From Rubrobacter sp. (GTDB lineage Bacteria > Actinomycetota > Rubrobacteria > Rubrobacterales > Rubrobacteraceae): a stretch of 6,842 nt of DNA. Below, piece by piece: positions 1-5,892 of the stretch (its first letter is position 1; each line of letters starts with the position of its first letter). A program made the translations under genes and the position numbers. The notes beneath the pieces were generated by a model. That model was not told where the DNA came from. It searched no databases and saw only the letters and a list, made by a program, of their open reading frames with translations. The stretch covers positions 1 to 6,842 of the forward strand of contig JAFAPF010000236.1 in assembly GCA_019247245.1 (NCBI GenBank), given 5' to 3'.

Positions 1-191
1 CCGCCCGAGCATACGAGATTAATATCGCCCTCGAAGCTTGCGTCGAATCCGCACGCGCTGCCATCGCTGCAGCGCACCCAGCGCTTGCCGATAGACCCAC
101 CGACGAATCGCTCTCTCAGTTCTCCTGGAAGACCTTACAGTCCGTCAAATATGATGAGGGCACGTCGAGGACAGCGGTCCTTGGCCTCTAA
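1..191 (+). CDS. C-terminal end of an unidentified protein (5' partial)
   Basis: An open plus-strand frame enters from the left edge (first complete codon at position 3) and ends at TAA 189-191, giving about 62 residues with no internal stop. The visible part reads as a real protein: an alanine-rich helical stretch containing EACVESARAAIAAAHPALA, then a more polar tail with FSWKTLQSVKYDEGTSR and a final AVLGL. I do not recognise the family and give no function. It is convergent with hisA: its TAA overlaps the complement of the hisA TAG by three bases (189-190 plus flank), so the two genes meet tail to tail with no spacer. It is probably not part of the his operon because it lies on the other strand. 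The open frame, with hydrophobic and charged residues in helix-like spacing, supports a real coding end, but the protein start lies outside the window. Confidence 0.6.
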   Translation, partial: ARAYEINIALEACVESARAAIAAAHPALADRPTDESLSQFSWKTLQSVKYDEGTSRTAVLGL

Positions 192-925
192 TTTCCCGCA
201 GCCTTTAGAAGCTCTTCTAGCGTGATACGGCCCTCGTAGAGGGCCGTACCTACAACCGCGCCGACGAGGCCTTGGGTCTTTGAGAGCACCTTTATATCCT
301 CCGTTCCACGCACGCCACCGCTGGCGATAGTAGGCAATACCTCTGAAACGGCAGCAGTGCTTTGGAGGTCAGCGCCAGCATCCATGCCGTCGCGCGCGAC
401 ATCGGTGTAGAGAACGGAGCCCACGCCGTCTTCGGCGAGCTCTCTTACGAAGTCGAGAACGTTGCGACCGCTCGCCTCCTGCCAGCCGTGGGTTACCACG
501 ATTCCGTTGCGGGCGTCCACGGCGACGACGATGGCGTCGCCCATCTCGTCCACCGCACGTAGCCTGAGCTCGTGGTCGAGGACGGCTGCCGTACCCATGA
601 CTACCCGGGCGGCCCCCACACGCCGCAAGATCCGGAGATCTCCGAGCGTGCGGACGCCACCCCCCACTTGCAGGGGGACATTTACAGACCTGGACAACGC
701 ATGGATGAGACTGATCTGCGAGGGCCGGCCCTCTTTGGCGCCGTCGAGGTCCACGACGTGGATGGCAGGTGCCCCCTGGCGTTCCCACTCCCGAGCGCGC
801 CCTATGGGATCTGCGTCATACTCCTTCTGCCGGTCGAAGTCACCCTGCTTGAGCCGTACGCACCGGCCATTCCGGAGGTCTATAGCCGGGAAAACCGTGA
901 AGCCCTTCAAAGGCTTCGCGCCCAA
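188..925 (-). CDS. hisA: HisA, ProFAR isomerase (phosphoribosylformimino-AICAR-P isomerase)
   Basis: Cytoplasmic (beta-alpha)8-barrel enzyme that isomerises ProFAR to PRFAR in histidine synthesis. Visible are the opening strand FPAIDL with the catalytic Asp16, the second catalytic Asp137 in VAVDARNG, TDVARDGM at 174-181, and the phosphate-binding glycine loops GGGVR (88-92), ASGGVR (201-206) and VGTALYEG (225-232). At up to 245 aa it matches the family length. The VDARNG and HGWQ region looks like ordinary HisA rather than the dual HisA/TrpF enzyme PriA of many actinobacteria. The start is uncertain: TTG at 925 overlaps the hisH end by 19 bases, while TTG at 910 overlaps the hisH TGA as TTGA and would give 240 aa, closer to the usual short N-terminus. 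Neither has a clear Shine-Dalgarno, so coupling to hisH translation is likely. It is the last his gene here. HisF, which commonly follows hisA, is absent. Confidence 0.96.
   Translation of the reverse strand: MGAKPLKGFTVFPAIDLRNGRCVRLKQGDFDRQKEYDADPIGRAREWERQGAPAIHVVDLDGAKEGRPSQISLIHALSRSVNVPLQVGGGVRTLGDLRILRRVGAARVVMGTAAVLDHELRLRAVDEMGDAIVVAVDARNGIVVTHGWQEASGRNVLDFVRELAEDGVGSVLYTDVARDGMDAGADLQSTAAVSEVLPTIASGGVRGTEDIKVLSKTQGLVGAVVGTALYEGRITLEELLKAAGN
226..248. repeat. Perfect 10-bp inverted repeat (strong hairpin) inside the 3' part of hisA
   Basis: TACGGCCCTC (226-235) and GAGGGCCGTA (239-248) are exact reverse complements separated by GTA. The stem has 7 G:C pairs in 10. It lies in hisA codons for TALYEGR and about 35 bases past the stop of the convergent plus-strand gene. 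It could stall or protect the 3' end of either convergent transcript. There is no T-run on either side, so it is not a standard intrinsic terminator, and it may simply be a consequence of codon choice. Confidence 0.6.
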
Positions 926-1536
926 AAGAGAAAGTTCTCGTAAAGCTTCAAGCCGACGTGGCTGCTCTTTTCGGGATGGAACTGCACGGCAACGAGGTTC
1001 TCTCTACCTGCCGCCGCGCAGAAAGCCCCACCATAGTCGACGACCCCGAGCACGTCCGAGCCATTCTCGGGAACAGGGTGGTAGGAGTGGACAAAGTAAA
1101 ACGCTTCACCGTGAAGCCCGTCAAGGACCGGGTGCCAACGCACCACTCTAAGATCGTTCCAGCCCATGTGTGGCACCTTGTGGTCCCCAACCTCGAACCG
1201 GATCACCCTCCCGGGCAGGACGCGCAAGCCCCCAGCACCCGGGGACTCCTCTGAGCCCTCGAAGAGGACCTGCAGACCCACGCACACCCCGAGAAACGGC
1301 TTGCCGGTATGGTACGCCTCCAAACAGGCCCCATCCATCCCCCGCTCCTTGAGCTTACGCATGCAATCCCCGAAAGCTCCTACTCCAGGCAAGACCACCG
1401 CGTCCGCGGCTTCGACTTCCGCCGGATCTGGCGTAAGGTTCACCCGCGCGCCCATCCTCTCTAGCGCACGTGTCACCGAAAGCGTGTTTCCGGCATCGTA
1501 GTCTACGACGGTGACTTTCAAACGTTCAGCCGTCAC
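907..1536 (-). CDS. hisH: HisH, glutaminase subunit of imidazole glycerol phosphate synthase
   Basis: Class I glutamine amidotransferase that hydrolyses glutamine and passes ammonia to HisF, making IGP and AICAR from PRFAR. The 209-aa length is typical. The catalytic triad is visible: Cys85 in GVCVGLQ, His187 and Glu189 in QFHPEKS. The oxyanion-strand loop PGVGAFG sits at 50-56 and the N-terminal VVDYDAGN at 10-17. PHMGWNDL (122-129) is the usual HisF-interface-side motif of this family. The start is GTG at 1536; a purine-rich but weak Shine-Dalgarno precedes it, 27 bases after hisB. Its stop TGA overlaps the beginning of hisA, suggesting coupled translation. The partner HisF is not encoded in the window, so it must come from another locus. 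Confidence 0.96.
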   Translation of the reverse strand: MTAERLKVTVVDYDAGNTLSVTRALERMGARVNLTPDPAEVEAADAVVLPGVGAFGDCMRKLKERGMDGACLEAYHTGKPFLGVCVGLQVLFEGSEESPGAGGLRVLPGRVIRFEVGDHKVPHMGWNDLRVVRWHPVLDGLHGEAFYFVHSYHPVPENGSDVLGVVDYGGAFCAAAGRENLVAVQFHPEKSSHVGLKLYENFLFWARSL

Positions 1537-1563
1537 TTGTAGCTTTTAGTTCTAGCTGGTTAC

Positions 1564-2148
1564 TCAATCTATGACCCCCTTTGTCGAGGCGCTGCCGCTC
1601 TTCCTTCGGGCGGTCCCTGCACGAAGGGCCACTGCAAACGCTTTCACGCCAGACTCGACTTTGTGGTGGGCGTTCTCACCGTAGTGACAGTTCAGATGGA
1701 GGGTGAAGCGACCATACTGGGTAAAAGCACGCAAGAACTCAGGAAAGAGCTCGACGTCGAAGGAGCCGATCTTCTCAGGCATTGGACCAGGATGGTACGT
1801 GAGATGCGATCGTCCTCCCAGATCCACGACAGCGGTCGAGAGCGCCTCGATGAGCGGCGCCGAGGCGTCGGCGAAACGGATGAGATCGGTACGGTCGCCC
1901 AAAGCCTCATCGAAGGCACGTCCGAGAACGAGGCCGGTATCTTCGACGGTGTGGTGGTAGTCGACCCAGGTATCTCCCTCGGCCTCCACCGTAAGGTTCA
2001 TACCAGAGTGATGAGCAAGGAGGTGCAGTACGTGGTCGAAGAAACCAACTCGAGTATTTACCTCTGCCCTTCCTTCGCCGTCGAGTTCGAGGTGCACCTG
2101 CACGTGCGTCTCCCCCGTCTTCCGCTCAGCCGTTCCGGTCCGCGACAT
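1564..2148 (-). CDS. hisB: HisB, imidazoleglycerol-phosphate dehydratase (monofunctional)
   Basis: Mn-dependent dehydratase that converts IGP to imidazole acetol phosphate; the family assembles as a large 24-subunit shell. At 194 aa it is the single-domain form, without the phosphatase domain of the enterobacterial fusion. Metal-binding histidine motifs are visible: GFFDHVLHLLAHH (35-47), DYHHTVED (63-70) and GENAHHKVE (157-165). The C-terminal STKGV (188-192) matches the usual substrate-binding tail. Several positions depart from the family: the usual PMDEAL/PLDEAL reads PLIEAL (Ile100), DLSGR reads DLGGR (109-113), and the aromatic residue before Lys169 in the second signature is Val168. 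The ATG at 2148 is well supported by an AAAGGAGAT ribosome site just upstream. The gene lies after an 80-base spacer from hisD, the position where hisC often sits in related operons. Confidence 0.95.
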   Translation of the reverse strand: MSRTGTAERKTGETHVQVHLELDGEGRAEVNTRVGFFDHVLHLLAHHSGMNLTVEAEGDTWVDYHHTVEDTGLVLGRAFDEALGDRTDLIRFADASAPLIEALSTAVVDLGGRSHLTYHPGPMPEKIGSFDVELFPEFLRAFTQYGRFTLHLNCHYGENAHHKVESGVKAFAVALRAGTARRKSGSASTKGVID

Positions 2149-2150
2149 CG

Positions 2151-2159
2151 ATCTCCTTT
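2151..2159 (-). promoter_or_regulatory. Strong ribosome binding site of hisB
   Basis: Read on the minus strand this is AAAGGAGAT, two bases before the ATG at 2148, with AGGAG a few bases upstream of the start. It is the only strong Shine-Dalgarno in the operon and fixes the hisB start. It fits hisB being the one gene after a long spacer, where coupling to upstream translation cannot help. Confidence 0.8.
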
Positions 2160-2177
2160 AGCTCTCAGCGCTCCGCT

Positions 2178-2202
2178 ATCAGCTCTGGACATTTTAGCTG
2201 AT
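2178..2202. repeat. Short inverted repeat in the hisD-hisB spacer
   Basis: ATCAGCT (2178-2184) and AGCTGAT (2196-2202) form a 7-bp stem around an 11-base loop in the 80-base spacer. Further AGC-centred words occur close by (GCTCTCAGCGCT at 2161-2172). There is no T-run, so a terminator is unlikely. It may be a small intergenic repeat or an mRNA hairpin just upstream of the hisB ribosome site. No function can be assigned. Confidence 0.4.
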
Positions 2203-2228
2203 GTCTTACAGACGATCGCCTCCGGCCT

Positions 2229-3479
2229 TTAAACTTTGCGACGCCGAACATCCACGCTCCGGGCGTGGTTCTCGAAGCCCTCGAGGCGGGCGAGGCGTTC
2301 GACATGGGGGCCTAAATCCGCGAGAGCCTCGGGGGTGTAGCGGATGTAGTTGGTACGAGCGGTGAAGTAGTGGGTGCCTAAAGGAGAAGCCCAAACCGTC
2401 GTACCTCCGGTGGGGAGGGCGTGAGAGGGACCGGCAGCGTAATCACCTAAAGCTATAGGGCTATAGTCGCCGATCGCCACCATACCTACGGCACCGAGGT
2501 CTCGGAAGATCGCATCGGGGTTCTCAGAGATTACGTGTGCGTGCTCGGGGGCGTATAGGTTGGTGATCTTCACAGCCTGCGCCATGTCGCATACCTGCAC
2601 AAGCGTTATGAGCTCCGCAGGCTCCCCAGCGAGCAAGGGCTCGACGCTCTTCATAAGCTCAACGCTGGGGGTTAAGAGTATGGCCGAAGCACTCGAGAGG
2701 TGCTCGGCCTGAGCCATGAGGTCATGGGCTACCCTCTCGGGAAAAGCCCCCTCATCGGCAAGCACTACGACCTCACTCGGCCCTTGTGGCGCGTCTACAC
2801 CCACAACCCCGAAGACCTCCAGCTTGGCTGCAACTACGTAGTCGTTGCCGGGCCCCACGATCTTATCGACCGCAGGAATGCTCTGCGTGCCGTAGGCCAT
2901 CCCCCCCACTGCCTGAGCACCCCCTACCCGATAAACCTCGTCGAGCCCAAGGAGCCCGGCAGCGGCGAGCACATTAGAATTCACGCTTCCGTCAGAGCCG
3001 GGTGGAGCGCAGACGCAAATCTCTCTAACTCCCGCAGCCTGAGCCGGGACCGCCGTCATCACGAGGGTACTAGGGTAGGCACCGTGTCCACCCGGAACGT
3101 ACAGACCAGTCCGGCGCAAGGGACGCACCCTCTGTCCTATCGTCGCCCCGTCGCGGCTTATTTCCCAAGAATGGTCCAGCTCCTGTTCATGGAAAAAGCG
3201 TACATTTTCTATTGCGACGCGCAAGCTTTCCTCGATTTCCGGTGAAAGTGTATCTCGTGCCTGGCGTATCTCTTCGGTGGGAATCCGGACCGGGTTGGGT
3301 CGCACACCATCGAAGCGCTCGGTGTACTCAAGGAGTGCCTCGTCCCCCCTCTCGCGGACGTCGGCCACTATGCCACGGGCGGCCTCCCGGACCTCCTCGG
3401 AGAGAAAGCCGCCCGGACGCCGGAGCTGGGGAACCAACTCTTCGGGCTCGGCGTCGCGGGCATCGAGGACCTTAACCAA
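2229..3479 (-). CDS. hisD: HisD, histidinol dehydrogenase
   Basis: Zinc- and NAD-dependent enzyme that oxidises histidinol in two steps through histidinal to histidine, the end of the pathway. At 416 aa it is near the usual 420-440. Motifs in order: TGLYVPGG (124-131), RVGGAQAVGGMAYGT (184-198), DKIVGPGN (205-212), zinc ligands Gln257 and His260 in AQAEH, the catalytic Glu312-His313 pair in YAPEHAHV, zinc-ligand Asp346 in LGDYAAG, PSHALPTGG (351-359), and the C-terminal His405 in EGFENHARSV. All the known catalytic and metal residues are present. The start is TTG at 3479, which overlaps the hisG stop by 8 bases; only a weak G-rich site precedes it, so translation is probably coupled to hisG. 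Confidence 0.97.
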   Translation of the reverse strand: MVKVLDARDAEPEELVPQLRRPGGFLSEEVREAARGIVADVRERGDEALLEYTERFDGVRPNPVRIPTEEIRQARDTLSPEIEESLRVAIENVRFFHEQELDHSWEISRDGATIGQRVRPLRRTGLYVPGGHGAYPSTLVMTAVPAQAAGVREICVCAPPGSDGSVNSNVLAAAGLLGLDEVYRVGGAQAVGGMAYGTQSIPAVDKIVGPGNDYVVAAKLEVFGVVGVDAPQGPSEVVVLADEGAFPERVAHDLMAQAEHLSSASAILLTPSVELMKSVEPLLAGEPAELITLVQVCDMAQAVKITNLYAPEHAHVISENPDAIFRDLGAVGMVAIGDYSPIALGDYAAGPSHALPTGGTTVWASPLGTHYFTARTNYIRYTPEALADLGPHVERLARLEGFENHARSVDVRRRKV

Positions 3480-4125
3480 GAGGAACCCCGGCTTGCATAG
3501 CTTCTACTAGGCCAGCAATCTCCTTATTGCGGAGGCGATAGGAACTGCGGTTGGCAATCAAGCGCGCGGTGGAGGTGGAGACCTCGTCGAGGACCACGAG
3601 GTTGTTCTCGCGCAGGGTAGTTCCGGTGGCCGTCAGATCTACAATGCATTCAGCGAGGTCGACGAGCGGGGCGAGCTCTATGGCGCCGTGGAGTGCGATG
3701 ATCTCCGCCTGCCGGCCTATCCTCTCAAAGTACCGCCGCGCCGTGCGGGGGAACTTGGTCGCCACGTGAACAACCTCGGCGTGGATTATTGCTTGCCGTA
3801 CATCAGCAGCCTTTTCGCCGGAGGCTGCCAAGATCATCCGGCATCCTCCCGTACCGAGATCTATCAGCTCCACAACGTTCGGCTCCTGTTCCTCCAAAAC
3901 GTCCTTACCGACGATGCCAACGTCCGCTGCCCCGTACTCTACGAAGACCGGCACGTCGGACGGACGGCTCACGATGAACTCTGTTCCTTCGGTTTCGTAG
4001 AAGAGCTTGCGATCGTTCTCCCGCAGAACCTCTACCGGCAGGCCGGCCCCCCTGAGCGCCCGTAGAGCGTCCTCGAAGATGTTGCCTTTGGGCACCGCCA
4101 CCCGAAGGTTGCTTCTCGCGCTCAT
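3472..4125 (-). CDS. hisG: HisG, ATP phosphoribosyltransferase catalytic subunit (short form)
   Basis: Catalyses the first committed step, ATP + PRPP to phosphoribosyl-ATP. At 217 aa it is the short form, lacking the C-terminal histidine-binding regulatory domain of the ~300-aa HisG, and therefore depends on HisZ. Motifs: AVPKGNIFEDA (10-20), SRPSDVPVFVEYGAADVGI (53-71), VATKFPRTARRYF (121-133) and the PRPP-binding loop DLTATGTTL (163-171), preceded by GAIELAPLVDLAE. The start ATG at 4125 overlaps the hisZ TGA as ATGA, which implies coupled, near equal synthesis of the two subunits. A GGGGTGG stretch upstream may serve as ribosome site. Feedback inhibition by histidine is expected to act through the HisG-HisZ complex (family knowledge). 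Confidence 0.97.
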   Translation of the reverse strand: MSARSNLRVAVPKGNIFEDALRALRGAGLPVEVLRENDRKLFYETEGTEFIVSRPSDVPVFVEYGAADVGIVGKDVLEEQEPNVVELIDLGTGGCRMILAASGEKAADVRQAIIHAEVVHVATKFPRTARRYFERIGRQAEIIALHGAIELAPLVDLAECIVDLTATGTTLRENNLVVLDEVSTSTARLIANRSSYRLRNKEIAGLVEAMQAGVPLG

Positions 4126-5381
4126 CGGGCAACCACCCCGAGCACCTTTTCAGCAACATCCTCGATGCCTACCGCTTCAAAACGGGTTCCCGGCTCTGCT
4201 GGGGCAAGCTTGATGCCGTCGGGAGACCGGTAGCAGATCCAACCAGCCTCTACTGAGGAGGCGTACCGCACGGCAGCCTCGGGCTCCAGATCTTCGGAGA
4301 GATGCAAGGTGGGCACGCCGCATTCACGCAGCTGAACCGCAGTTTTTGTCCCCCCTACGCCCCCACCCACGAGTACTAGTAGCGGAGAAGCGTCTTTTTC
4401 GGGCAGGATGGAGAGGAGTCTTTCGAGATAGATAGCGAAGCCCGTTGCCGGCAGCGTCCGGTCGAAGCGCTGTAGAAGGTTGTCGTAGCGACCACCGTTT
4501 GCGATGGTGAACCCGATCCTAGGGGAGTAAGCCTCGAAGACAGCTCCCGTATAGTAGTTGTGACGCCCAACCAAGCCAAGGTCCAGGATCACCGCCCCTA
4601 AACAGCCGTAAGCGTTAAGATAATGCAGTATCTCGCGCAAGTTCTCGAGTGCTGCAGAAGCCTCAGGAGCACTTCCAGCATGCTTTGCTGCTTCCTCGAT
4701 GATGCTACCTTCCGTAGCGGGTCCTACGAGGCGCGGTATTTCCCGGACCGCAGCCCCCACCTCGTCCGACAAACTGGCAGCCAAGGAGTCGACACGTACG
4801 AGATCTTTGGCAGCGAGCGCCGCAAGAAGGGCCGGAGCGGCTTTGGGAGCCGCCTGTCGGAGGTAGGCTGTATAAAACGCCGTCTGACCGAGCACGACCG
4901 CGAAGTCCGAAGGTGCTTCAAGCCCTAGAGCGCTCAGAACGTCTACGAGCAGGGCGACAGTCGCGGCGTCCTCCTGCGGGCTTGGGGAGCCGACGACCTC
5001 GACACCGGCCTGGTAAAGCTCGGCACTCTGGCCGCGTCCCACGCTGGTCCGGCGGTAGACCGGCAAAACATAGGAGAGCTTGTAGGGAGGCGGGAGATTG
5101 CGCAGACGCTGGGCAACGAGCCGGGCGATCGGTGTCGTCATCTCGGGCCGCAAGAGGAGCATCTGATTATCCGGATCGAAGAGCTTGAATGAAGCATCCC
5201 TTAGCTTCGGCTCCTCTATGACCTCCGAATACTCCATGGCCGGCGTGAGAACCTCGCCGTAGCCAAAGAGGCGGAATGTTTTCCGAATACTAGCCTGCAC
5301 CTCCAGAAGGCGCATCGACTCCGGCGGTAGTACGTCCCGGGTACCAGGAGTGGTAGAGAATTTACGCGTTACATGCTTCAT
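4122..5381 (-). CDS. hisZ: HisZ, regulatory subunit of ATP phosphoribosyltransferase
   Basis: Histidyl-tRNA-synthetase-like protein that joins short HisG in a hetero-octamer, activates it and confers histidine feedback control; it does not charge tRNA. The 419-aa product shows the class II synthetase core: PGTRDVLPPE (12-21), motif 2 LLRPEMTTPIARL (76-88), YRRTSVGRGQSAELYQAG (109-126), GRHNYYTGAVFEAY (272-285) and motif 3 GGRYDNLL (296-303) with ATGFAIYLERLL (312-323). It is called HisZ rather than HisS because it directly precedes and overlaps short hisG and because the HisRS signature LVRGLDYYTG is replaced by LVGRHNYYTG. The start ATG at 5381 places the TPGTRD motif at the usual distance from the N-terminus; there is no strong ribosome site. 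It is the first gene of the operon, so the operon promoter should lie in 5382-5560, amid gene remnants. No convincing -35/-10 pair is seen there. Confidence 0.95.
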   Translation of the reverse strand: MKHVTRKFSTTPGTRDVLPPESMRLLEVQASIRKTFRLFGYGEVLTPAMEYSEVIEEPKLRDASFKLFDPDNQMLLLRPEMTTPIARLVAQRLRNLPPPYKLSYVLPVYRRTSVGRGQSAELYQAGVEVVGSPSPQEDAATVALLVDVLSALGLEAPSDFAVVLGQTAFYTAYLRQAAPKAAPALLAALAAKDLVRVDSLAASLSDEVGAAVREIPRLVGPATEGSIIEEAAKHAGSAPEASAALENLREILHYLNAYGCLGAVILDLGLVGRHNYYTGAVFEAYSPRIGFTIANGGRYDNLLQRFDRTLPATGFAIYLERLLSILPEKDASPLLVLVGGGVGGTKTAVQLRECGVPTLHLSEDLEPEAAVRYASSVEAGWICYRSPDGIKLAPAEPGTRFEAVGIEDVAEKVLGVVAR

Positions 5382-5393
5382 CTGAACCGCTAT

Positions 5394-5408
5394 CTTAACC
5401 GATTTAAG
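5394..5408. repeat. Small palindrome upstream of hisZ, possible operator
   Basis: CTTAA CCGAT TTAAG forms a 5-bp inverted repeat with a 5-base centre, 13 bases upstream of the hisZ ATG. Its position would suit a repressor site or a leader hairpin for the his operon, but the symmetry is short and may be chance. No attenuator with histidine codons and no T-box-like leader is visible. Confidence 0.2.
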
Positions 5409-5411
5409 CGA

Positions 5412-5546
5412 TTAGGCACTCCCGCTATCGGTAAGTGACCGTTGCATCTCGACTATAGGCGTGTTCGCAAGCGAAAAGCAGAGCGCCATCCGATGCTCAT
5501 AGAGGATGAGACATTCCGTAGCGCTGACCCTAACAACGTATCCCTA
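5412..5546 (-). pseudogene. Possible relic of EPSP synthase (aroA) C-terminal region
   Basis: On the minus strand a 44-codon open stretch, bounded by TAG at 5544-5546 and TAA at 5412-5414, reads in its middle LYEHRMALCFSLANTP. This resembles the conserved (D/E)HRMAMCFSLA segment near the C-terminus of 3-phosphoshikimate 1-carboxyvinyltransferase (E. coli has DHRMAMCFSLVALSDTP). The match covers about 15 residues. The expected following segment (DPGC-K-FP) is not readable, and no start or ribosome site exists, so it would be a decayed fragment without function. It lies between hisZ and a transposase remnant on the same strand, consistent with an old rearrangement. The match was made by eye and could be chance. 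Confidence 0.35.
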
Positions 5547-5560
5547 GGAGAGGATGATGA

Positions 5561-5863
5561 CTAAACCATCGCATCTCGAGTGGAATTGACCCGGTACTGC
5601 GGTTCTTCCGAGGATCTGATGAATCAGGTCCAGGCTCTCGCCGGAGAGGAGAGCAAGTACTCAGGCTGCCGAGACCGGTACAGCACGCGTTGCCTCAGTA
5701 GATCGAACTTACCCCGACCGTACATCGCGATCTCTTGATGAACTTGAGTTTGTTGACCCGACCCTCGGTCTGTCCCTGACTGTAGGGCCACTAGGAACCA
5801 TTACTTATTCTTCTCCACAAGCTGGACGAGCTTCCAGAGCTAGGCTGCCGTCTTCTTCCCAGA
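5561..5863 (-). mobile_element. Decayed ISL3-family transposase remnant (C-terminal end)
   Basis: Minus-strand translation from 5790 gives WPYSQGQTEGRVNKLKFIKR, then, after a frame change at about 5725-5730, MYGRGKFDLLRQRVLY. Together these match the conserved C-terminal end of ISL3-family DDE transposases (W-S-GQ-EG-VN-LK--KR-MYGR--FDLLR-RVL). The frame change is explained by an extra CG (TCGCGATG instead of TCGATG). The frame then meets TGA at 5624-5626 and, read through, TAG at 5561-5563. Upstream of 5790 the frame is closed by TAG. A further patch at 5801-5863 (SGKKTAA, stop, LWKLVQLVEKNK) may be an earlier piece of the same protein joined after an internal deletion. Most of the ~400-codon gene and at least one terminal repeat are missing, so the element is dead. 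I could not find a matching pair of terminal inverted repeats. Confidence 0.75.
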
Positions 5864-5864
5864 C

Positions 5865-5892
5865 TTGCATCTACCCTTAGAGAAGCTATACT
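5865..5892 (+). promoter_or_regulatory. Candidate promoter of the small integrase-linked ORF
   Basis: TATACT at 5887-5892 differs from the -10 consensus by one base, and TTGCAT at 5865-5870 is a partial -35 with a 16-base spacer. The predicted transcript start, about seven bases after the -10, falls at the second in-frame ATG (5899), which would make a leaderless mRNA. The downstream start lies in a 14-bp perfect palindrome (5893-5906, ATGTGCATGCACAT) that could be an operator. This is prediction only. Confidence 0.4.

Noticed and set aside
168..181. AGGAC AGCG GTCCT hairpin near the end of the plus-strand gene
   Set aside because: Only a 5-bp stem, inside coding sequence and without a following T-run, so not called a terminator.
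462..1151. Plus-strand ORF of 229 codons
   Set aside because: Antisense to both hisA and hisH, crossing their junction; arginine/serine/proline-rich composition typical of a shadow frame.
1663..2232. Plus-strand ORF of 189 codons
   Set aside because: It lies wholly antisense to hisB, whose motifs are certain; the translation has no recognisable domain and no ribosome site. G+C-rich genes commonly leave such open shadows.
2453..2466. CTATAG repeated around GG
   Set aside because: Lies in well-conserved hisD codons (DYSPIAL); explained by coding sequence.
2700..3245. Plus-strand ORF of 181 codons
   Set aside because: Antisense to the conserved middle of hisD; the open frame follows from hisD codon bias and shows no family motif.
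5382..5892. tRNA gene, attachment site, T-box or his attenuator leader upstream of hisZ
   Set aside because: No cloverleaf, no run of histidine codons and no T-box-like conserved leader was seen; the stretch is explained in part by gene and IS remnants.
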